From: Streptomyces finlayi
GTDB taxonomy: Bacteria; Actinomycetota; Actinomycetes; Streptomycetales; Streptomycetaceae
DNA length: 64,000 nt
NCBI RefSeq assembly: GCF_014216315.1
Contig: NZ_CP045702.1
Coordinates: 372,001-436,000, forward strand
Direction of reading: 5' to 3'
Shown here: positions 58,915 to 64,000 of the stretch, piece by piece
How the letters are laid out: each line of letters opens with the position of its first letter
Position numbering within the stretch: position 1 is the stretch's first letter
Made by a program: the position numbers and the translations under genes
The notes under the pieces: model-generated
Seen by the model: the letters and a program-made list of their open reading frames with translations, nothing else
What the model was told of the DNA's origin: nothing
Databases searched by the model: none

Positions 58915-60401
58915 CGCTCACGTCCCGAGGTCAGGGCTTCCGGCAGATGGAAGCGGGTCATGGCGGCGTTGGTGCCGGGCGGGATGCGGCCGGGGGTGGC
59001 CAGCGAGACGAGGATCATCGCGAGGAAGCCGACGGGTACCGACCAGACGGCGGGCCAGGCCAGGAGGGCGTGCGGCCAGCCGGGCGGGCGTACCGCCCCG
59101 CTCACCGTGATGCCCACCGACAGGAGCGCCGAGCCGCCGCCGAGCAGCAGTCCGGCGATCGCACCGGGCGGGGTGAGCCGGCGCCACCAGATGCCCAGCA
59201 CGAGCAGCGGGCAGAAGGACGAGGCGGAGACGGCGAACGCCATCCCCACCGCGTCGGCGACCGGCACGCGGCTGACGAGCAGCGAACCGGCCAGCGGCAC
59301 GGCCATCGCGAGGAGGGTGGCCAGCCGGAAGTGTCGTACACCGCGCGAGGGGAACACGTCCTGGGTGATCACTCCGGCGACGGCCATCGTCAGCCCGGAG
59401 GCGGTCGAGAGGAACGCGGCGAAGGCGCCTCCGGCGATGAGGGCGCCGAGAAGGTCCCCGCCCAGGCCTCCGATGACCCGCGCGGGAAGGAGGAGCACAG
59501 CGGCGTCGGCGTCCCCGCCGTGCATCAGTTCGGGGGCGTACAGCCTGCCCAGCGCCCCGTACACCGGCGGCAGCAGATAGAACGCGCCGACCAGGGCGAG
59601 GACGGCGACGGTGGTGCGGCGGGCGTCGCGCCCGTTGGGGCTGGTGTAGAAGCGGACGACCACGTGGGGCAGTCCCATGGTGCCCAGGAAGGTGGCCACG
59701 ATCAGCCCGTAGGTCGCGTACAGCGGATGGTCGGCGCGGAAGACGGAGAGTTGTTCGTCGAACGAGACCCGGGGGCGGCCGTCGCCCTGCCAGGCCAGGA
59801 CCAGGAAGATCGCCGGCACGAGGAGGGCGGTCAGCTTCAGCCAGTACTGGAAGACCTGGACGAAGGTGATGGAGCGCATGCCGCCCGCGGCGACGGCTAT
59901 CACCACGACGGAGGCGACGAGCACGTCGCCGAGCCAGCCGGGCGCTCCGGTGAGGATCTGGAGGGTGAGCCCGGCGCCCTGGAGCTGCGGTACGAGATAG
60001 AGCCAGCCCGCACCGACGACGAACACGCTGACGAGTCTGCGTACCTGACGGGATTGGAGCCGCCCCTCGGCGAAGTCGGGCAGGGTGTACGCGCCCGAGC
60101 GGCGCAGCGGAGCGGCGACGAACACCAGCAGGACCAGATATCCGGCGGTGTAGCCGACCGGATACCAGAGCATGTCCGGCCCGTGGACGAGGACGAGACC
60201 CGCGATCCCGAGGAACGAGGCGGCGGAGAGGTACTCGCCGCTGATCGCCGCCGCGTTGAGGCGGGGCCGTACGGTCCTGGAGGCGACGTAGAAGTCGGAC
60301 GTGGTGCGCGAGATACGGAGTCCGAATCCGCCCACGAGGACGGTGGCGAGCACGACGAGCGCGACCGCCACCACCGACGCCAGATGGTCGGGCCGGCTCA
60401 C
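58911..60401 (-). CDS. Sodium:solute symporter (ActP/MctP-like)
   Basis: 496 residues, GTG start. Multiple membrane helices in the SSS pattern: VVAVALVVLATVLVGGFGLR, then YVASRTVRPRLNAAAISGEY (conserved TM2 start), SAASFLGIAGLVLVHGPDML and SVVVIAVAAGGMRSITFVQV. Closest in pattern to the acetate/monocarboxylate branch. It lies between a DUF485-like gene (4-base overlap) and the LytS-type kinase (4-base overlap). Transported substrate probably sensed by the kinase (inference). Confidence 0.88.
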   Translation of the reverse strand: MSRPDHLASVVAVALVVLATVLVGGFGLRISRTTSDFYVASRTVRPRLNAAAISGEYLSAASFLGIAGLVLVHGPDMLWYPVGYTAGYLVLLVFVAAPLRRSGAYTLPDFAEGRLQSRQVRRLVSVFVVGAGWLYLVPQLQGAGLTLQILTGAPGWLGDVLVASVVVIAVAAGGMRSITFVQVFQYWLKLTALLVPAIFLVLAWQGDGRPRVSFDEQLSVFRADHPLYATYGLIVATFLGTMGLPHVVVRFYTSPNGRDARRTTVAVLALVGAFYLLPPVYGALGRLYAPELMHGGDADAAVLLLPARVIGGLGGDLLGALIAGGAFAAFLSTASGLTMAVAGVITQDVFPSRGVRHFRLATLLAMAVPLAGSLLVSRVPVADAVGMAFAVSASSFCPLLVLGIWWRRLTPPGAIAGLLLGGGSALLSVGITVSGAVRPPGWPHALLAWPAVWSVPVGFLAMILVSLATPGRIPPGTNAAMTRFHLPEALTSGRER

Positions 60402-60760
60402 TGTGCGGGGCGGCCTTCCACGAGCCTGGCGAAGTCCCGCTCGTTGCGCTCCGCACGCCGCACGTACCACCAGGCGGTCAGGGTGAGCGGCGGATACGTG
60501 GCGAAGCCGAGCACCGCCCAGACGACGGCGGCACTGTCCAGCGCGGCGAAGACGAGGGGCAGCGTGCCGGCGACGAGGGCGAGCACGCCGAAGGCGGTCA
60601 GCCCGGCGCGCAGCTGGCTGCGCATCAGCGAGCGCACGTAGGCACCGCCGAGCGCCGTCTGCTCGTCGATCTCCGACTGGGCGCGGTAGCGGGGCAGCGG
60701 GCGCACCCGCCGGGACTCCCCCGTCACCACTTCGCGCCGGGGTGTGGGCTCTGCGGACAT
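60398..60760 (-). CDS. DUF485-like small membrane protein
   Basis: 120 residues. A basic N-terminus and an Arg/Gln-rich region, then two membrane helices (RAGLTAFGVLALVAGTLPLV, then VVWAVLGFATYPPLTLTAWW) and a cytoplasmic tail (YVRRAERNERDFARLVEG). The position directly before an SSS-type symporter matches DUF485 (YjcH) proteins that precede ActP. The overlap with the symporter start is GTGA. It probably aids symporter assembly or regulation. Confidence 0.8.
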   Translation of the reverse strand: MSAEPTPRREVVTGESRRVRPLPRYRAQSEIDEQTALGGAYVRSLMRSQLRAGLTAFGVLALVAGTLPLVFAALDSAAVVWAVLGFATYPPLTLTAWWYVRRAERNERDFARLVEGRPAQ

Positions 60761-60822
60761 GGGGCCGGAGTGTAGGCGCCACGGGAGCGCTCTGGGAAGG
60801 GCGGACCCGGGGTCGGTGCTGG

Positions 60823-61575
60823 TCAGCGGCCGATCTGGCGCATCAGGAGGTCTCTCAGGGAGCGGCTGTGGCGGCGGCTCACGGCGAGTTCCGCCTCGCC
60901 GACGCGGACGCTCATGGTGCCGGCGTCGAGGCGGAGTTCGTCGATGCGGTTCAGCGCCACGAGATGACGGCGGTGGATGCGTACGAAGCCCCGCGAGCGC
61001 CAGCGTTCTTCGAGGGTGGTCAGCGGAATCCGGACGAGATGGCTGCCGGAGACCGTGTGGAGCCGTGCGTAGTCGCCCTGCGCCTCGGCGTACGTGATGT
61101 CGTCGATGGGGACGAAGCGGGTGACTCCGCCCAGCTCGACCGGAATCTGGTCGGTGGCGCCGTCGTGGACGGGCGCGGACCGGTCGCCGACCTGCTCGGC
61201 GACGCGGCGCACGGCCTCGGCGAGGCGCTCGCGGCGCACGGGCTTGAGGACGTAGTCGACGGCCTTCAGATCGAAGGCGTGCACGGCGAAGCCTTCGTGG
61301 GCGGTGACGAAGACGATGAGCGGGGGCGCGGCGAATCCGGCCAGCAGCTGGGCGACGTCGAGCCCGGTGAGGCCCGCCATGTGGATGTCGAGGAAGACCA
61401 CGTCGATGGCGGACGGGTCGTCGGGCGCAGCGTCGACGGCACCGCCGATACGGCGCAGCGCCTCGGTGGCCCCGGTGGCTCCTTCGGCGCTGCGGATGCG
61501 GGGATCGGCGCGCAGGAGGTAGAGGAGTTCCTCCAGAGCGGGTTGTTCGTCGTCGACGGCGAGTACGCGCAGCAT
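60823..61575 (-). CDS. LytTR-type response regulator
   Basis: 250 residues. Receiver domain: LRVLAVDDEQPALEELLYLL (acidic pocket), VVFLDIHMAGLTGLDVAQLL (phosphorylated Asp), VFVTAHEGFAVHAFDLKAVD and YVLKPVRRERLAEAVR. C-terminal LytTR DNA-binding domain: VPIDDITYAEAQGDYARLHT, then LTTLEERWRSRGFVRIHRRH. First gene of the operon with DUF485-like, symporter and kinase genes, so it probably controls its own operon or the transporter. Confidence 0.92.
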   Translation of the reverse strand: MLRVLAVDDEQPALEELLYLLRADPRIRSAEGATGATEALRRIGGAVDAAPDDPSAIDVVFLDIHMAGLTGLDVAQLLAGFAAPPLIVFVTAHEGFAVHAFDLKAVDYVLKPVRRERLAEAVRRVAEQVGDRSAPVHDGATDQIPVELGGVTRFVPIDDITYAEAQGDYARLHTVSGSHLVRIPLTTLEERWRSRGFVRIHRRHLVALNRIDELRLDAGTMSVRVGEAELAVSRRHSRSLRDLLMRQIGR

Positions 61576-61609
61576 GAGGCCGGAGTTTAGGGGGTGCCGG
61601 AAGCGGGCC

Positions 61610-62470
61610 CTACTTCAGCAGGCGCGAGAGGCGGCGGTCGGCGAGCGGTTTGCCGCCGGTCTGGCAGGTGGGGCAGTACTGGAGCGAGGAGTCGCTGAAG
61701 GAGACATCCAGGATCGTGTCGCCGCAGACGGGGCACGGCAGACCGGTGCGCCCGTGGACCCTCATTCCGCTCTTCTTCTCGGCCTTGAGCCTGCCCGCTT
61801 CGAGTCCGCTGGAACGCGTGACGGCGTCGGTGAGGGTGGCGCGCAGCGCGGTGTGCAGAACGGTGATGTCGTCCTCGCTCAGACTCGTGGTGAGTTTGTA
61901 GGGGGACATCCTGGCCACGTGCAGGATCTCGTCGCTGTACGCGTTGCCGATGCCCGCGATGAGCGACTGGTCCCGCAGGGCTCCCTTGATCCGGCGGCGT
62001 TCGCCGGCGAGCAGGGCGGCGAACGCCTCACGGTCGAACGAGTCGTCGAGCGGATCGGGCCCGAGGCGCGCGATGCCGGGCACCTCGGCCGGGTCGTGCA
62101 CCAGATGGACGGAGAGCCGTTTCGTCGTGCCCGTCTCGGTGAGGTCGAAGCCGTCGCCTCCGGCGAGGACCACGCGCAGCGCGAGGGGGCCCTTGCCGGG
62201 CCGTGGCGAAGTGGCGGGAAAGCTGTCCTTCCACTGGAGCCACCCCGCCCTCGCGAGGTGCGTGACCAGGTGCAGGGCCCCGGCGGTGATGTCCAGAAAC
62301 TTGCCGTGCCGGGCCACGCCCGTGACAGTCGTGCCTTCGAGGGCCGACACCGGCGGGTCGTACGTCTTGAGGACACTGATCGCGAGCGGCAGGACCCGGG
62401 TGATCTCCTTGCCGACCAGGTGGTCGCCGAGGAAGACCCGCAGCGCTTGGACCTCCGGCAGTTCGGGCAT
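61610..62470 (-). CDS. Fpg/Nei-family DNA glycosylase/AP lyase
   Basis: 286 residues. Starts MPELPEVQALRVFLGDHLVG, so the catalytic Pro and Glu are in place after Met removal. The helix-two-turn-helix region is GALRDQSLIAGIGNAYSDEI with the intercalating residues. The C-terminal zinc finger is CPVCGDTILDVSFSDSSLQY then CPTCQTGGKPL. It excises oxidised bases. Annotated broadly because Fpg and Nei cannot be told apart here without alignment; Nei-like actinobacterial members have this finger spacing. Confidence 0.92.
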   Translation of the reverse strand: MPELPEVQALRVFLGDHLVGKEITRVLPLAISVLKTYDPPVSALEGTTVTGVARHGKFLDITAGALHLVTHLARAGWLQWKDSFPATSPRPGKGPLALRVVLAGGDGFDLTETGTTKRLSVHLVHDPAEVPGIARLGPDPLDDSFDREAFAALLAGERRRIKGALRDQSLIAGIGNAYSDEILHVARMSPYKLTTSLSEDDITVLHTALRATLTDAVTRSSGLEAGRLKAEKKSGMRVHGRTGLPCPVCGDTILDVSFSDSSLQYCPTCQTGGKPLADRRLSRLLK

Positions 62471-62525
62471 GTCTCCAGCCTGCCGCAGCACCGGGGCGTA
62501 CGCCTCCCCGCGCGCCGTCGGCGGC

Positions 62526-63392
62526 TCAGCCCAGGCCGTACACGCGGGTGGCTGTGCCGGCGAAGACGGCCCGTCGTTCAGGGCCCGAGAGGGCGGTGGT
62601 CAGGGTGCGGGCGGCATCGGCGACCTCGGCGTAACTCGCCGCCAGCCGGCACACCGGCCAGTCCGAGCCGAACATCAGCCGGCCGGGGCCGAAGGCGTCG
62701 ATGACCGTCTCCGCGTACGGCCGCAGATCCTCGACGGTCCAGTGGTGCGGGTCGGCTTCGGTGACCAGACCGGAGAGCTTGCAGACGGTGTTGGGCCGGG
62801 CCGCCAGCGCCCGCAGACCGTCCGCCCAGGGCTGCGTACGCCGCTCGGCGACGGGTGGCTTGCCGGCGTGGTCGAGTACGAAGGTGAGCCCCGGGAGCAG
62901 CGCCGCGGCCTGCGCGGCAGCGGGCAGCTGGTGGGGCCGGACGATCAGGTCGTAGACCAGTCCCGCGTCGGCGACGGCGGACAGACCGCGCTGGACGTCG
63001 GGGCGCAGCAGCCACCGGGGGTCTGGCTCGCCCTGCACCTGGTGCCGGATACCGACGAGCCGGTCGCCACCGGGGAGCGCCCGGAGGGCGGCGAGCGTGT
63101 CGGTGATCCCGGGTGCGGTGAGGTCGGTCCAGCCGACGACCCCGGCGACCAGGCCGCTGTCCCGCGCGAGTGCGAGGAATTCCGGGGTCTCCTCGGCGAC
63201 GGTGACGGTCTGGACGAGCACGGTGGCGGTCACACCGGCGGCCCGGGCCTCGGGCTCCAGGTCGGCGAGGGTGAACGTACGCCGGAGGGGAGCTAGTTCC
63301 TCTCCCGTGATCCAGTCCTGATCACGTACGGAGAGGTCCCACACGTGGTGGTGGGCGTCGACCACACCCGTGGAGGGCCCGGAGGGTGTCAC
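62526..63392 (-). CDS. Amidohydrolase-2 family lactonase-like hydrolase
   Basis: 288 residues, GTG start. VVDAHHHVWDLSVRDQDWIT (HxH metal site), LVGIRHQVQGEPDPRWLLRP, LPGLTFVLDHAGKPP (metal His) and RLMFGSDWPVCRLAASYAEV (catalytic Asp) match the L-fuconolactonase/2-pyrone-4,6-dicarboxylate hydrolase group. One nucleotide separates it from the mutarotase gene and the aldo/keto reductase follows the same pattern, so a sugar lactone is the likely substrate. Confidence 0.88.
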   Translation of the reverse strand: MTPSGPSTGVVDAHHHVWDLSVRDQDWITGEELAPLRRTFTLADLEPEARAAGVTATVLVQTVTVAEETPEFLALARDSGLVAGVVGWTDLTAPGITDTLAALRALPGGDRLVGIRHQVQGEPDPRWLLRPDVQRGLSAVADAGLVYDLIVRPHQLPAAAQAAALLPGLTFVLDHAGKPPVAERRTQPWADGLRALAARPNTVCKLSGLVTEADPHHWTVEDLRPYAETVIDAFGPGRLMFGSDWPVCRLAASYAEVADAARTLTTALSGPERRAVFAGTATRVYGLG

Positions 63393-63393
63393 G

Positions 63394-63705
63394 TCACAGC
63401 TCCCAGGCGATCGGCAGTCCCGCTCCGGCCCCGTCGGACGTGTAGTCGTGAGCGACGTCGAGGAGCTGGTCCATCCGGGCCTGCCAGGCCACGTTGACGG
63501 GCAGTTCCTCCAGTTCGGCGAGAAGGCGGGTGTAGTCCTCGCAGTCGATGAGGTGGAAGAGGTCGGTGCCGCTGCGCCAGATCGTCCACGCGGTGGCGCC
63601 GGCCGCCCGGATCGCGGTGGTGAGCTCCTCGGGCACCTCGCGGTGTGCCGCCTCGTACTCCGCTGTGCGGTCGGCGCGGACCTTGGTGTGCAGGGCGATC
63701 CTCAT
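63394..63705 (-). CDS. L-rhamnose/L-fucose mutarotase-family protein
   Basis: 103 residues of the RhaM/FucU-like DUF718 family: MRIALHTKVRADRTAEYEAA, then AWTIWRSGTDLFHLIDCEDY and NVAWQARMDQLLDVAHDY. It interconverts sugar anomers. Middle gene of an operon, one nucleotide from each neighbour. Confidence 0.92.
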   Translation of the reverse strand: MRIALHTKVRADRTAEYEAAHREVPEELTTAIRAAGATAWTIWRSGTDLFHLIDCEDYTRLLAELEELPVNVAWQARMDQLLDVAHDYTSDGAGAGLPIAWEL

Positions 63706-63706
63706 G

Positions 63707-64000
63707 TCAGTTCCCTTCCCGGTGGCCGTCGCCGCCCGGTTCGTCGTTCAGGAGTCCTTCGGCGCGCAGCTCGTCCCAGAGCGCGTCCGGGATCTCCGCG
63801 CGGAGCAGGGCGGCCGCGTCCCGTACTTCCTCCGGCGAGCGGGTGCCGACGAGCACTCCGGCGACGGCTGGGTGGGCGAGCGGGTAGTGCAGGGCGGCGG
63901 CGCGCAGCGGGACTCCGTACCCCTCGACGACGGCCTTCATCCGCAGGGCCCGGTCCAGGAGCTGGAGCGGCGCTGCCGCGTAGTCGTACGTCGCGCCGGG
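63707..64000 (-). CDS. Aldo/keto reductase, C-terminal part (gene runs off the window)
   Basis: 98 visible C-terminal residues: GATYDYAAAPLQLLDRALRM, then YGVPLRAAALHYPLAHPAVA and VLVGTRSPEEVRDAAALLRA, typical of the NADP-binding end of aldo/keto reductases of the L-fucose dehydrogenase group. The rest, including the active-site Tyr, lies beyond the window edge. Expected to oxidise the sugar to its lactone. Confidence 0.85.
   Translation of the reverse strand, partial: PGATYDYAAAPLQLLDRALRMKAVVEGYGVPLRAAALHYPLAHPAVAGVLVGTRSPEEVRDAAALLRAEIPDALWDELRAEGLLNDEPGGDGHREGN

Overview
The window is high-GC, densely coded actinobacterial DNA, almost certainly Streptomyces. It carries the ergothioneine operon egtABCD, an F420-type deazaflavin-dependent oxidoreductase, a type-B succinate dehydrogenase, a class F sortase, a DUF574-type methyltransferase, GTG starts, many ATGA/GTGA gene overlaps and a B12-controlled cbtBA pair. 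The order sdhCAB - LysR - PAS/GGDEF/EAL protein - methyltransferase - repeat lipoprotein - proline-rich protein resembles, from memory, the SCO0922-SCO0931 arm region of S. coelicolor. That places it plausibly in a chromosome arm; I did not align it.

Layout. 1-15.6 kb is an accessory island. It holds an internally deleted IS3 copy, a frameshifted IS66 copy, a 2,867-residue secreted RHS/YD-repeat toxin with a C-terminal nuclease-like domain, and its probable SUKH-type immunity gene. Next comes an intact-looking IS5-type element with TTA duplications that splits an older gene and carries a translationally coupled passenger gene, then a second IS3 remnant. 15.6-22.5 kb is metal related: pirin, TPR, GNAT, a cobalamin riboswitch with cbtB-cbtA, a histidine-phosphatase-like protein, and a Zur-type operator before rpmG, rpmE, a CobW-like gene and rpsR. 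22.5-29.4 kb holds a flavin disulfide reductase divergent from trxA, AraC and LacI regulators, a GH18 protein, a lone PemK/MazF-like toxin and a PARG-like protein. 29.5-35.6 kb is egtABCD facing a coupled acyltransferase pair that may make ornithine-type lipids.

35.6-45.2 kb contains a 10-bp minisatellite, a DDN-like oxidoreductase, a 160-bp MITE, an orphan sugar-binding lipoprotein, dodecin, a HAD phosphatase, an LLM oxidoreductase, a uvrA fragment, and sdhCAB with a divergent LysR gene. 45.2-53.8 kb is a cell-surface and c-di-GMP block: rmdA-like gene, methyltransferase, repeat lipoprotein, polyproline protein, DUF4239 protein, the second identical MITE, two convergent paralogous secreted proteins and a class F sortase. 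53.8-57.7 kb has a polysaccharide deacetylase, a CapA-like lipoprotein, an ECF sigma factor and an antisense zinc-finger anti-sigma gene. 57.7-61.6 kb is one operon of LytTR regulator, DUF485-like protein, sodium:solute symporter and LytS-type kinase. The window ends with an Fpg/Nei glycosylase and part of a fucose/rhamnose-type sugar catabolic operon.

Most interesting: the RHS toxin/immunity module with its IS-interrupted neighbour; the coupled passenger gene inside the IS5-type element; two perfectly identical MITEs in inverted orientation about 14.5 kb apart; the sortase with two LPXTG-less candidate substrates sharing a GGxGGS motif; the symporter/LytS/LytTR operon; and two family members that have lost textbook catalytic motifs (the phosphatase and the CobW-like protein).
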